Shown piece by piece: positions 1-7,744 of a stretch of 17,165 bases of DNA. A program made the translations under genes and the position numbers. Position 1 is the stretch's first letter, and each line of letters begins with the position of its first letter. The stretch spans positions 1 to 17,165 of the forward strand of contig DASPOF010000144.1 of the NCBI GenBank assembly GCA_035626155.1. Reading direction: 5' to 3'. The notes under the pieces were generated by a model that worked only from the letters and a program-made list of their open reading frames with translations, was not told the origin of the DNA and made no database searches. Origin of the DNA: DASPOF01 sp035626155 (GTDB lineage Bacteria; Desulfobacterota; Binatia; Binatales; Binataceae).

Positions 1-808
1 GGCCGGGGGTGTCTCCTCCGCTGCCCACCGTGCGCAGATACTTGCCATTCGGATCGAACACCTCGACCCGGTTGTTCACCGTGTCGCCTACGTAAAGGTT
101 CCCCTCCGCGTCGAGCGCGCAATAGGTCGCATACATCAACCCCCCTTCCTGGGGGCCATACCCGCTGCCGACGTGGCCCAGCAGCGCGCCGTCGAGGCTG
201 AAGACCTTGACGTTGTGCTCGTTCACTTTCACATTGGCGGTATCGACGACATAGACCTTGCTGCGTGTGCGGTCAATGGCGATGCCGGTGGGGCGAATGA
301 GGCTCTTGTCGGCGATGAACCGAATCTCCTTGCCGCTGGGATCACGTACGCTGACCCCCCGTCTTACCTGATCGACCACGTAAAGGTTCTGCTGGCCGTC
401 CAGGGCAAGGCCCAATGGATGTGCGAACCCATCGAATGTCGAGAATGTTTTCTGCGGGAAATTAAAAATCAAAACCTGCTGCAAAGCCGTGTCCGACACG
501 TACAGAGTATTGCCGTCGTCGGAGACCGCGATGCCCATCGGCTCTATGATGTGATTGGGCAGCGGCTTCGACCCGGCAACGAAGTCCACGACGCTCTGCG
601 TGACGCTGGTTTCAGCGTAAAGGTCCTTGTCGCTGCTGATATCGCGCAGGAACTCGATGCGAGTGGTGTCAGGCGGAGGCGGCCAGGTCAATCTTGGGAA
701 TTTCTCCGTCTGTTCGGCGGCGCAGCCGGCCAGAAACGGAAGGCCAAAGACAAAGCTTAGACAGGCCATCAAACGGACGAGACGCCAGATGAATGCAGTG
801 TTCCCCAT
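1..808 (-). CDS. NHL-repeat beta-propeller lipoprotein (partial, C-terminus beyond left edge)
   Basis: The gene reads leftward from an ATG at 808-806 and is still open at base 1, giving 269 residues. AGGAG sits 6 nt upstream of the start. Residues 13-29 form a hydrophobic signal ending in a lipobox (LAGC, Cys29), so the protein should be lipidated and exported. A proline-rich linker (residues 42-46) and an RIEFLRDI stretch precede NHL-type blades at about 88-116, 129-156, 172-206 and 224-262. Their recurring signatures are GIAV..DGNTLYVSDT, GIAIDRTRSKVYVVDT and LDAEGNLYVGDTVNNRV. Such propellers act as extracytoplasmic binding scaffolds; no enzymatic residues are evident. It is divergent from a small cytochrome c, and similar lipoproteins are known to me near secreted cytochromes, so a role in envelope electron transfer is possible but inferred. 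The propeller family and lipid attachment are well supported; the specific function is unknown. Confidence 0.88.
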   Translation of the reverse strand, partial: MGNTAFIWRLVRLMACLSFVFGLPFLAGCAAEQTEKFPRLTWPPPPDTTRIEFLRDISSDKDLYAETSVTQSVVDFVAGSKPLPNHIIEPMGIAVSDDGNTLYVSDTALQQVLIFNFPQKTFSTFDGFAHPLGLALDGQQNLYVVDQVRRGVSVRDPSGKEIRFIADKSLIRPTGIAIDRTRSKVYVVDTANVKVNEHNVKVFSLDGALLGHVGSGYGPQEGGLMYATYCALDAEGNLYVGDTVNNRVEVFDPNGKYLRTVGSGGDTPG

Positions 809-955
809 GAGTTACTCCTATTAGCGAAGCAAAATCCAAACCACGTCGGACATAAGCGATTCTTCACGAGTTTCTAAGATATTCACGGGCTGACTCGAAT
901 CGAGGCGTCGTAAACTCAAGCAAAAAACCGCCGGTCGCCGCAAATCCGCTCGGAT

Positions 956-990
956 CTGCTTAAAAGATATAAATTGCATCATTTAAGCAG
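956..990. promoter_or_regulatory. 9-bp perfect inverted repeat in an AT-rich island, candidate operator
   Basis: CTGCTTAAA at 956-964 is matched by its exact reverse complement TTTAAGCAG at 982-990, with a 17-bp AT-rich spacer that includes TATAAA (968-973). AT-rich symmetry in an otherwise GC-rich region between divergent genes is typical of a regulator-binding site or promoter. No regulator gene is adjacent, and no T-tract follows that would make it a terminator. The repeat is directly visible; operator function is inference. Confidence 0.4.
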
Positions 991-1258
991 TCGGCCTCGG
1001 CTATGTGTATCCAAAGGAACCCGCGTGTATCCAAGAGCGCCAGATTTCAGAGCGGTTGACGGGTCCCAGCGTGCCGCGCGGCAGTGTATCCGATGGAAAC
1101 ACATTCTAGCTTTTAGCCGAATTGGGGCAAGAACCGAGCCAGTCTGGCTAATACTCGCGACGGGTGCGAGAGCGTCGGCGGTCGAGGGGCAGCGCTGGCT
1201 GGGGGAAATGGGAGAACGTCGCCGGACCCGGGCAGCGAGAGGCGATTTTCGCCACTCA

Positions 1259-1325
1259 TCGCGCGAGGAACGCAATCGCGCTCAGGGGCTTCGACGCGCG
1301 TCGCGCGAGGAAAGCGATCACGCTC
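1259..1325. repeat. Imperfect 25-bp direct repeat, 42-bp period
   Basis: Positions 1259-1283 and 1301-1325 match at 22 of 25 bases; both begin TCGCGCGAGGAA and end CGCTC. The repeat lies upstream of the cytochrome c gene and is not part of a recognised coding sequence. It could be a duplicated binding site or a duplicated fragment of a structured leader. Confidence 0.5.
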
Positions 1326-1441
1326 GGCTGTTCAAAACTTTTCATGTACGTCGGCTTGCGAGCGCCGATCGTTTGGCACAATATCCGGTTGGGTATTCAA
1401 CCCCTCGCTTCGGCGAGGTGAGCATCATGGAGGAAGAGGAA

Positions 1442-1750
1442 ATGTCGAAACGCGTTCGTGGAGTCTATGCTGTGGTCGGCGTGGGTCTGCTCGCTGTCGC
1501 GTTGCCGTTGTCGTCGGCATATGCAGACGGCGCGAAGCTCTACGCCGATAACTGCGTCTCGTGTCACGGCGACAAAGGACAAGGCGGCGGACCGATGAAT
1601 GTCGCGCCTCTGGCGAAGGGCATCAAAGGGAAGTCGGACGCCGATCTCGCGAAGGTTATCAAGGAAGGCAAGGACACGATGCCTCCGTTCGCGGCGCTCA
1701 GCGACGACGATGTGAAGGCTCTCGTCGCCACCATCAAGAAGATGAAATAG
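1442..1750 (+). CDS. Small exported class I c-type cytochrome (monohaem)
   Basis: This encodes 102 residues. The ATG at 1442 is preceded by GGAGG at 1429-1433 with 8 nt spacing, and translation opens with a typical signal peptide (MSKR, hydrophobic residues 8-24, cleavage near AYA-DG around residue 28). An in-frame ATG at 1427 would add five mostly acidic residues and is less likely. The mature protein of about 75 residues carries the haem-attachment motif CVSCH (Cys38, Cys41, His42) and a distal methionine in DTMPPF (Met80). The C-terminal helix begins at SDDDVKALVATIKK. This is the minimal class I cytochrome fold, a periplasmic one-electron carrier. The gene stands alone and ends at a strong hairpin. 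Its redox partner is unknown; the divergent NHL lipoprotein is the only nearby envelope candidate. Confidence 0.92.
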   Translation: MSKRVRGVYAVVGVGLLAVALPLSSAYADGAKLYADNCVSCHGDKGQGGGPMNVAPLAKGIKGKSDADLAKVIKEGKDTMPPFAALSDDDVKALVATIKKMK

Positions 1751-1762
1751 TAGTTGTGCTGA

Positions 1763-1801
1763 AGGCCCTCGGGAGAGGACTCGATCCTTTCCCGGGGGCT
1801 T
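1763..1801. terminator. Long GC-rich hairpin between convergent cytochrome c and priA genes
   Basis: A stem of about 16 pairs forms between 1763-1778 and 1786-1801 around a 7-nt loop (ACTCGAT), with three G-T wobbles. It begins 12 bp after the cytochrome stop codon. No T-run follows on either strand, so it is not a canonical intrinsic terminator, but its position between convergent genes suggests transcript termination or 3'-end protection for one or both. Confidence 0.55.
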
Positions 1802-1913
1802 GAGCCTCGCCAAATCCAACGCGATCGACGAACGGAACGAACAAACCTCGCACCCTCATCGACGCGTTCCGCGCGCGCGATTCGATTCATCGATTCGATT
1901 TGCGATTTCGGAT

Positions 1914-4430
1914 CTAGAGCATCCGCACCGGGTCGATGTCGATCACCACATAGACGCGATCGCGCTCGGCGGCCTCGCCGACTTCCGCGCGCATCGCGCT
2001 GAGCGCCGCGCGCATCGGTCTCAGCTCTTTTGATTTCACCATCACCTGCCAGCGATAGCGCTGCTTGATTCGCTCGATTGGCGCGGGCGCGGGACCGAGC
2101 ACGCGAATCGCTCCTGACGGCGCAGCGCGCACGAGCGAGTTTGCGGCCGCCTCGGCGATGCGCGCGACGTGCCTTGGCTCCGCTCCCTCGATTCTGACCA
2201 TCGCAAGCCTCGCGAATGGCGGGTAGTCGAGTTCACGCCTCAGTTGAAGCTCGCGCCGGATGAATCGGGCGTAATCCTGATCGCGCGCCGCGCGGATACT
2301 GTAATGGTTGGGTGCGTAGGTCTGAATAATCACCCGCCCGGGACGATCGCCTCGCCCGGCCCGTCCCGCAACCTGGGTGAGCAACTGAAACGTGCGCTCG
2401 GCGGATCGGAAATCCGGCATGTTGAGCGCAAGATCGGCGAGCACCACCGCGACCAGCGTCACGCCGGGAAAGTCGAATCCCTTCGTGATCATCTGGGTGC
2501 CGATCAGGATATCGACCTCGCCCGCGCGAAGTCCCGCGAGGATTCGCGCGCGTGCGCCGCGCCGGCCGGCGGTGTCGCTGTCCATCCGCTCGATTCGCGC
2601 GCCGGAAAAGAGCCCGCCGATCGCGTGGGCCAGACGCTCGGTGCCGAAGCCCTGCCCCATCAGGCCGAAGCCGCGGCACTCGGGACAATTGTCGGGCGCG
2701 GGGATGCGGCTTGCGCAGTAGTGACATCTGAGCGACCGATCACGCATGTGAAACGTCATGCTGACGCTGCAATTCGCGCACGCGATCACGTTGCCGCACA
2801 GCGAGCACTGAAGAAAATTGTGGAAGCCGCGCCGGTTCAGGAACACGATGCTTTGTCCGCCGGCGGCGAGATTTGCGCGCAGCGCATCCTTGAGCGGCTC
2901 TGAGAGCGGCACCGCGCCGGCCGCCGCCGCTCGACCTTCCTCCTGTGCGGCGGGCGCCCCGTTTCGCGCCGCCGCCATCTCACGGCGCAGGTCCACGACT
3001 TCGACCTCGGCCATCGGCAGATCGTTGACGCGCCGCGCCAGCCGCAGGAGCCGGTACCGTCCCCGCCGCGCATTCGCGAACGATTCCGCCGATGGCGTCG
3101 CGGAGCCCAGCACCACGGGTGCGTTGCAAAATCCTCCGAACGCGACCGCGAGATCGCGCGCGTGATAACGGATCCCCTCTTCGCTCTTGTAGGCGGGATC
3201 GTGTTCCTCGTCGACGACGATGAGACCGACGTCGCGGATCGGCGCAAAAATCGCGGAGCGCGGACCGATCATGATTTGCGCCTGGCCGCCCAGCGCCGCC
3301 ATCCAGCTCGCCCATCGCTCGGTGACCGTCTGCGCGCTGTGGGCCACCCCGACCATCGCGCCGAACCGCGCGCGGAACGACCGCACCAGTTCATCGGCAA
3401 GCGCGATCTCGGGAACCAGCACGAGCACGCGGCGGCCTGACGCAAGCGCGCGCGCGGCAAGCGTGAGATAGACCTCGGTCTTTCCGCTCGCGGTCACGCC
3501 CCAGAGCAGGAAAGTCTCGAAGCGCCGATTCTCGATCGCGGGGACGATCGCGGCGCTAGCGAGCTGCTGCTCGGCATTGAGTTCGAACGATGGCGGAGAC
3601 GGTTGCTGCTCACCGATAGCAGTCGCAATGGCTCCAGGAGCCACGATCTCGACCATCCCGCGCCGCTCGAGCGATTTCAGAACCGCGCGCGCGCCTTTAA
3701 TCCGCTCTCGGATCTGGTCGAGTGGAATTCCCGCGACGCCCGCCAGCTCCAGCGCGCTCAGCACCTCGCGCTGCTTTGGACCGCCGGCGGTGCGGGCGCC
3801 GCCGCTTGCGCCGGGCTTAAGGCGCGCGATGAGGTCCTGCGGCTCGCGATGGCGTCCGCGGGTCGCATCGTAGCGTTCGATTATTCCATCGCCGGCCAAG
3901 CGCGCGATCGCCGAGCGCACCTCGCCCGGCGCCGCGATCTTTTCGAGCCGCCGCAGGCTTGCCGGACTTCGCGCGATGGCCTCGATGAGCTTGCGCTCGA
4001 CTGCGCTCATCGCGGCTTGCCGGAGCGGATCGGGCGGCGCGGCCAGCCGCCATGCCATCCGCGACTCGACCCTCGCGACCGCGGGAATCACGTTGCGGTA
4101 CGCATCGCCCAGGCCGGTCATGTAGTACGAGGCCATGAAGTCGACCAGGCGCAGATGTGCGCGGTCGAAGAGCGGCCGCTCCTCCATCAATTCGAGAATC
4201 GGCTTGAGCAGGCCTGCGGCGAGACTCTGGCCGGTCTCGACCACGATCGCGGTGACCTTGCGCGAACGCAGCGGGACGAGGACGCGATGGCCGGGCTCGA
4301 TGCTTCCTTCGAGCGCAGGCGGGACCTCATAGGTCAATTGATCGACGCCGCGCGTCGCCCCGATGATAATGACCTTGGCGTGCATCCGGAGATTTGCGGG
4401 CCGTCGCGAGCGAGACCCCAGCGTGAGCAA
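1914..4430 (-). CDS. priA: Primosomal replication-restart helicase PriA (N')
   Basis: PriA is a superfamily 2 3'-5' DNA helicase that recognises stalled or repaired forks and reloads the replisome. The frame from TTG (4430, GGGAG 4 nt upstream) gives 838 residues; an ATG at 4385 (residue 16) matches the usual family N-terminus better but lacks a clear ribosome site. The N-terminal fork-binding domain spans about 17-115. The helicase shows Walker A GVTASGKT (311-318), DEEH (407-410), GSATPS (442-447), and the C-terminal motifs GTQMITKGFDF (644-654) and QVAGRAGRGD (686-695). Eight zinc-binding cysteines are present: 542, 545, 551, 554, 569, 572, 582 and 585. An Ala-rich stretch at about 484-506 looks like a lineage-specific loop. 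The gene is divergent from aroC and convergent with the cytochrome gene. Confidence 0.96.
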   Translation of the reverse strand: MLTLGSRSRRPANLRMHAKVIIIGATRGVDQLTYEVPPALEGSIEPGHRVLVPLRSRKVTAIVVETGQSLAAGLLKPILELMEERPLFDRAHLRLVDFMASYYMTGLGDAYRNVIPAVARVESRMAWRLAAPPDPLRQAAMSAVERKLIEAIARSPASLRRLEKIAAPGEVRSAIARLAGDGIIERYDATRGRHREPQDLIARLKPGASGGARTAGGPKQREVLSALELAGVAGIPLDQIRERIKGARAVLKSLERRGMVEIVAPGAIATAIGEQQPSPPSFELNAEQQLASAAIVPAIENRRFETFLLWGVTASGKTEVYLTLAARALASGRRVLVLVPEIALADELVRSFRARFGAMVGVAHSAQTVTERWASWMAALGGQAQIMIGPRSAIFAPIRDVGLIVVDEEHDPAYKSEEGIRYHARDLAVAFGGFCNAPVVLGSATPSAESFANARRGRYRLLRLARRVNDLPMAEVEVVDLRREMAAARNGAPAAQEEGRAAAAGAVPLSEPLKDALRANLAAGGQSIVFLNRRGFHNFLQCSLCGNVIACANCSVSMTFHMRDRSLRCHYCASRIPAPDNCPECRGFGLMGQGFGTERLAHAIGGLFSGARIERMDSDTAGRRGARARILAGLRAGEVDILIGTQMITKGFDFPGVTLVAVVLADLALNMPDFRSAERTFQLLTQVAGRAGRGDRPGRVIIQTYAPNHYSIRAARDQDYARFIRRELQLRRELDYPPFARLAMVRIEGAEPRHVARIAEAAANSLVRAAPSGAIRVLGPAPAPIERIKQRYRWQVMVKSKELRPMRAALSAMRAEVGEAAERDRVYVVIDIDPVRML

Positions 4431-4549
4431 TTTACTCCCGCCGCCAGCGCGGGCAACCTGGATGACCCCGCTTCCACCCGGCAGCGGCGTCTGGTTGAAT
4501 CGTGATGCGGTGCGGCGGTCCGCCTGTCGCGCCGGAATGAGAGATCTCG

Positions 4550-5716
4550 ATGCTGCGCTTTCTTACCGCTGGCGAATCGCACGGCCCGCAACTGGTCGCG
4601 GTCGTCGAGGGCGTTCCCGCCGGGTTCGACATCGACATCGGCAGGATTAACGAGGAGCTCGCGCGCCGTCAGAAGGGTTACGGGCGCGGCGGCCGGATGC
4701 TGATCGAAAAGGATGAGGTGCGCCCGGTCTCGGGCATCCGGTTTGGCCGCACGATGGGCAGCCCGGTCACGTTCATAATCGAGAATCGCGACTTCAAGAA
4801 CTGGGTCAAGCGGATGTCGGCCGATCCCGCCGATCGCGCCGAGGCGGTCCCGGTCACGCGCCCGCGCCCCGGCCATGCCGATCTGGCGGGCGTCCTCAAG
4901 TACAACCTGGAGGATATCCGCGATGTGCTCGAGCGCGCCTCCGCGCGCGAGACCACGGCGCGCGTCGCGATCGGCGCACTGGCAAAGCAGCTCCTGGAGC
5001 CATTCGGAATCGATGTGCTCGGGTACGTGGTGAGCATCGGTTCGACCGAGGCGCGCACCCCCGCCAACGCCGAAATCGGCGAGCTTCGCCGCATCACCGA
5101 GCAATCCCAGGTCCGCGTCGCCGACCCGCAGGCTGAGGCCGCGATCATCGCCGAGATCGATGAGTGCAAAAAGACGGGCGATACGCTCGGCGGCGTCGTC
5201 GAGGTGATCGCGCAGGGCCTCCCGGTCGGGATCGGAAGTCACGTGCAGTGGGATCGCAAGCTCGATGGGCGGCTCGCGCAGGCGCTGATGAGCATCCAGG
5301 CGGTAAAGGGAGTGGAGGTGGGGCTCGGCTTTCTGGCGGCGCGGCTTCGCGGCTCGGCGCTTCACGATGAGATCGGATACGACGCTTCCGCGCGGCGCTT
5401 CACCCGGCACTCGAACAACTCGGGCGGGACCGAAGGCGGGATGAGCACCGGCGAGGCGCTTCGGGTGCGGGCCGCATTCAAGCCGCTATCGACCCTGATG
5501 CAGCCCCTGCGGTCGGTGGACATCCGGACCAAGGCGGAGGCGGTCGGAGCGATCGAGCGCTCGGATGTATGCGCGGTTCCGGCCGCCGCGGTGATCGCCG
5601 AGGCGGTGGTCGCATTCGAACTCGCCGGAGCGTTCCTAGAGAAATTCGGCGGCGATTCGCTTGCCGAGATCACCCGCAATTACCGGGGCTACCTCCAGCA
5701 ACTAAAGGATTTTTGA
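4550..5716 (+). CDS. aroC: Chorismate synthase
   Basis: This enzyme converts 5-enolpyruvylshikimate-3-phosphate to chorismate, the last common step to aromatic amino acids, folate and quinones, using reduced FMN. The product has 388 residues, as in the Bacillus-type long form. Diagnostic motifs are GESHG (8-12), RPRPGHADL (104-112), ERASARET (128-135) and HSNNSGGTEGGMSTG (287-301). The catalytic-region His and the flavin/phosphate-binding Arg and Asn residues appear intact. The ATG at 4550 follows a purine-rich GAATGAGAG. It is the first gene of an aroC-aroK-aroB operon, with only 17 bp to aroK, and is divergent from priA across about 120 bp. Confidence 0.97.
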   Translation: MLRFLTAGESHGPQLVAVVEGVPAGFDIDIGRINEELARRQKGYGRGGRMLIEKDEVRPVSGIRFGRTMGSPVTFIIENRDFKNWVKRMSADPADRAEAVPVTRPRPGHADLAGVLKYNLEDIRDVLERASARETTARVAIGALAKQLLEPFGIDVLGYVVSIGSTEARTPANAEIGELRRITEQSQVRVADPQAEAAIIAEIDECKKTGDTLGGVVEVIAQGLPVGIGSHVQWDRKLDGRLAQALMSIQAVKGVEVGLGFLAARLRGSALHDEIGYDASARRFTRHSNNSGGTEGGMSTGEALRVRAAFKPLSTLMQPLRSVDIRTKAEAVGAIERSDVCAVPAAAVIAEAVVAFELAGAFLEKFGGDSLAEITRNYRGYLQQLKDF

Positions 5717-5733
5717 GCCGCGGGGCGGGTTCG

Positions 5734-6309
5734 ATGGCGCCCAAACTGATTCTGACCGGTTTCATGGCGACGGGCAAAAGCGCCGTGGGGCCGCTGGTCG
5801 CCCGGCGGCTTGGATGGCAGTTCGTGGATAGCGACGCGGAAATCGTAGCGCGCGCAGGAAAACCGATCTCCGCGATTTTCTCCGAACGAGGCGAGGCCGC
5901 CTTTCGAGCCCTCGAGCGCGAGGCGATTGCGGGCATCGCCGCGGATCGGCGCCGATGCGCCCAGTGCCACGCGCCGCGCCCCGCGGTGATTTCGACCGGC
6001 GGCGGCGCGCTCGTCGATGAGTCCAACTGCGCGGCGCTTTCGCGAATCGGCGTGATCATCTGCCTGAGCGCGAGCCCCGAAGTCATAGCCGCCCGCGTAG
6101 GCGCGTCTGCCGTCAGCCGCCCCAAGCTCGCCGAAAGCGCAAAGCCGCTTCGGGAGCGAATCCGCGAGCTGATGACCGAGCGCGCAGGCGCATACGCCCG
6201 CGCGGATGCGCTGGTTGATACCTCGGACCTCACCGTCGATCAGGTCGTCGATCGAGTGATCGAGACCTTCGCCGAGAAAGGGGCATCGCGATGCAGACCT
6301 TCCGCGTAG
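5734..6309 (+). CDS. aroK: Shikimate kinase with a Cys-rich insertion
   Basis: Shikimate kinase phosphorylates shikimate at the 3-OH with ATP in the cytoplasm. The protein has 191 residues from the ATG at 5734. Motifs in order are Walker A GFMATGKS (9-16), the shikimate-binding DSD (32-34) and Arg58 in AAFRALE, STGGGAL (87-93), and a lid region with RPKL (129-132) and Arg140. Between the helix after Arg58 and the STGGG strand is an extra segment RRRCAQCHAPRP (72-83), which carries CxxCH. This is probably a surface loop, perhaps metal-binding or disulfide-prone; in a cytoplasmic enzyme it should not be read as a haem site. The gene starts 17 bp after aroC and overlaps aroB by 19 bp, implying one transcript and translational coupling. 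Confidence 0.94.
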   Translation: MAPKLILTGFMATGKSAVGPLVARRLGWQFVDSDAEIVARAGKPISAIFSERGEAAFRALEREAIAGIAADRRRCAQCHAPRPAVISTGGGALVDESNCAALSRIGVIICLSASPEVIAARVGASAVSRPKLAESAKPLRERIRELMTERAGAYARADALVDTSDLTVDQVVDRVIETFAEKGASRCRPSA

Positions 6310-7367
6310 AGCTCGGCCCCGCCTCGCATCCGGTGCACGTCGGCGCGGGGCTGCTCGACGAACTGGGGCGGCTTGCGCGCGAGGCAGGACTCAAGCCCGG
6401 CCGTGCGGCCATCGTGACGGACTCAAACGTCGCGCGCCTGTACGCCGAACGCGCGTCGCGGTCGCTCGGCGAGGCGGGATTCTCACCGACGTTAATCGAA
6501 ATCGCAGCCGGCGAGGCGAGCAAATCGCTCGCGACCGTCGGCGACGTTTACGACCGGATGAGCGAGGCGGAACTCGACCGCCAGAGCGCCGTTTTCGCGC
6601 TGGGCGGCGGCGTGGTCGGCGATCTGGCGGGATTCGCCGCGGCGACCTGGCTGCGCGGAATCGCGGTCGTGCAGGTGCCGACCACCTTGCTCGCGCAGGT
6701 GGACTCATCGCTCGGCGGCAAGACCGGCGTGAATCACCGGCTCGCCAAGAATCTTATCGGCGCGTTTCACCAGCCGCGCCTGGTCGTCGCGGATGTGGCG
6801 ACGCTGGCGACGCTCGGCGAGCGCGAGTTCCGCGAGGGGCTGGCCGAAGTGATCAAGTACGGCGCGATCGTGGACGCGGCGATGATCGCCGATCTCGAAC
6901 GCGACCTTGCGCGCATCCTGGCGCGCGACGGCGCCGCGCTGGAAGCGGTCGTCGCTCGCTCGCTCAGGCACAAGGCGGCGATCGTCGCGGCGGATGAGCG
7001 CGAGGGTGGCGTGCGCCGAATCCTGAATTTCGGGCACACCGTCGGCCACGCCCTGGAGGCAACCGCCGGGTACGGAAATTTGCTCCACGGCGAGGCGGTT
7101 GCGATCGGAATGGTGGCGGCGGCAGCGCTGTCGCAGTCGTACGCTGGCCTGAGCGCCGATGAAGCATCGCGGCTCGAAAAACTGCTCGAACGAGCGGGGC
7201 TGCCGACGCAATTGCCGCCCGGCGCGCGAGGAAGGGAGTTCGCGCGCGCACTCAGGCTCGACAAGAAGCGCGCAGACGATGCGGTCGAATTCGTGCTGCT
7301 CGATCGCCTCGGTCACGCGCTCACGCGCAAGCTCGGCTTCGAAGCGATCGATGCGAGCCAGGGCTGA
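6291..7367 (+). CDS. aroB: 3-dehydroquinate synthase
   Basis: This converts DAHP to 3-dehydroquinate using NAD and a divalent metal, the second step of the shikimate pathway. The product has 358 residues, normal for bacterial AroB. Visible motifs are the NAD-binding ALGGGVVGDLAGFAA (103-117), VPTTLLAQVDSSLGGKTGVN (129-148) and the metal ligands Glu186 (in REGLAEVIKYG), His249 (FGHTVGHALE) and His266 (LLHGEA). AAGGGG-like purines (AAAGGGG) precede the ATG by 7 nt. The start lies inside the last 19 bp of aroK, the usual aroKB coupling. It is the last gene of the operon; a 377-bp gap follows. Confidence 0.97.
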   Translation: MQTFRVELGPASHPVHVGAGLLDELGRLAREAGLKPGRAAIVTDSNVARLYAERASRSLGEAGFSPTLIEIAAGEASKSLATVGDVYDRMSEAELDRQSAVFALGGGVVGDLAGFAAATWLRGIAVVQVPTTLLAQVDSSLGGKTGVNHRLAKNLIGAFHQPRLVVADVATLATLGEREFREGLAEVIKYGAIVDAAMIADLERDLARILARDGAALEAVVARSLRHKAAIVAADEREGGVRRILNFGHTVGHALEATAGYGNLLHGEAVAIGMVAAAALSQSYAGLSADEASRLEKLLERAGLPTQLPPGARGREFARALRLDKKRADDAVEFVLLDRLGHALTRKLGFEAIDASQG

Positions 7368-7744
7368 GCCGAGCGCCAGTTGCGCGCGCGCAAGGCGTAA
7401 CCCGTCAAATTACCTGCTGTACGAATATTCTCCAGCGAGTTATCGTCTAAGGAACCAACGGAGGCCGATTTAGCACCCGCTGGCATTCGGGCGGCCCCTG
7501 AGGGAATTAGGTCAGCGAGACCGTAATCCATCCAGGAACGGCGGTTTAAAGCAGATTTGGGGGACGGTGGATAAAGATGAGTAAAAAACGCTCGAAGTGC
7601 TGGCGTTTTGGATTGAATCGGCGTAATTGCAGAAAAGCGACCGTGGACAGGGCTTGCGGGCGGAAGGATGCGTCGCGCGAATCGTAAGCTTGGCACGGTC
7701 CGCTCTAGCACAAATTTGAGGGTCACACGGAGTCGGGTCGACCT
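7368..7744. other. Intergenic stretch between aroB and the HTH gene
   Basis: These 377 bases contain no recognised gene or RNA and no convincing intrinsic terminator for the aro operon, though short hairpins occur around 7483-7530 (for example GGTC/GACC). A 36-codon open frame with a GGTGG ribosome-site-like sequence lies at 7577-7687 and is listed separately as low confidence. TTGGCACG near 7690 resembles the -24 half of a sigma-54 promoter, but the -12 half is missing. The promoter of the downstream HTH gene should lie in this stretch. Confidence 0.5.
7577..7687 (+). CDS. Possible small basic Cys-containing protein, 36 aa (uncertain)
   Basis: An ATG at 7577, preceded by GGTGG about 6 nt upstream, opens a 36-codon frame ending in TAA at 7685-7687. 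The translation starts MSKKRSKCWRFG and is strongly basic, with three cysteines (residues 8, 18 and 27). I recognise no family. Its codon use is less GC-biased than that of the neighbouring genes. It could be a genuine small DNA- or RNA-binding peptide, a leader peptide, or chance. Confidence 0.2.
   Translation: MSKKRSKCWRFGLNRRNCRKATVDRACGRKDASRES

Larger units (their letters stand above)
809..1441. other. Gene-free divergent spacer between the NHL lipoprotein and cytochrome c genes
   Basis: No convincing gene is seen in these 633 bases on either strand. Open frames here have arginine-rich, compositionally random translations. The spacer holds an AT-rich island with a 9-bp inverted repeat (956-990), three GTGTATCC octamers (near 1004, 1025 and 1084), a small GGCGA/TCGCC hairpin (1241-1253) and an imperfect 25-bp direct repeat (1259-1325). 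It must contain promoters for both flanking genes, but I could not identify a -35/-10 pair with confidence. A structured leader or small RNA upstream of the cytochrome gene is possible but unsupported. Confidence 0.6.

Noticed and set aside
173..760. 195-codon plus-strand frame at the left end
   Set aside because: The minus strand encodes a lipoprotein with lipobox and NHL repeats across the same bases.
1301..1325. RNase P RNA-like GAGGAAAG sequence before cytochrome c
   Set aside because: Only the short GAGGAAAG string matches; the surrounding helices and other conserved segments of RNase P RNA are absent.
974..1441. Long N-terminal extension of the cytochrome c frame back to 974
   Set aside because: The extension is arginine-rich and random in composition, while a signal peptide and a strong ribosome site define the start at 1442.
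3603..4505. 300-codon plus-strand frame opposite priA
   Set aside because: It is antisense to a clear PriA with all helicase and zinc motifs; the frame is open only because of the GC-rich codon bias of the true gene.
4334..5410. 358-codon minus-strand frame opposite aroC
   Set aside because: It is a shadow of chorismate synthase with a low-complexity Asp/Arg/His-rich translation and no recognisable domain.
5956..5970. Haem c attachment site in shikimate kinase (CAQCH)
   Set aside because: The protein is a cytoplasmic kinase without an export signal, and c-type haem is attached only outside the cytoplasm.
7689..7706. Sigma-54-like promoter (TTGGCACG) upstream of the HTH gene
   Set aside because: The -24 half fits, but the sequence at the -12 position is GCTC rather than TTGC, lacking the essential GC at correct spacing. 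A second TTGGCAC before the cytochrome gene (near 1374) fails in the same way.
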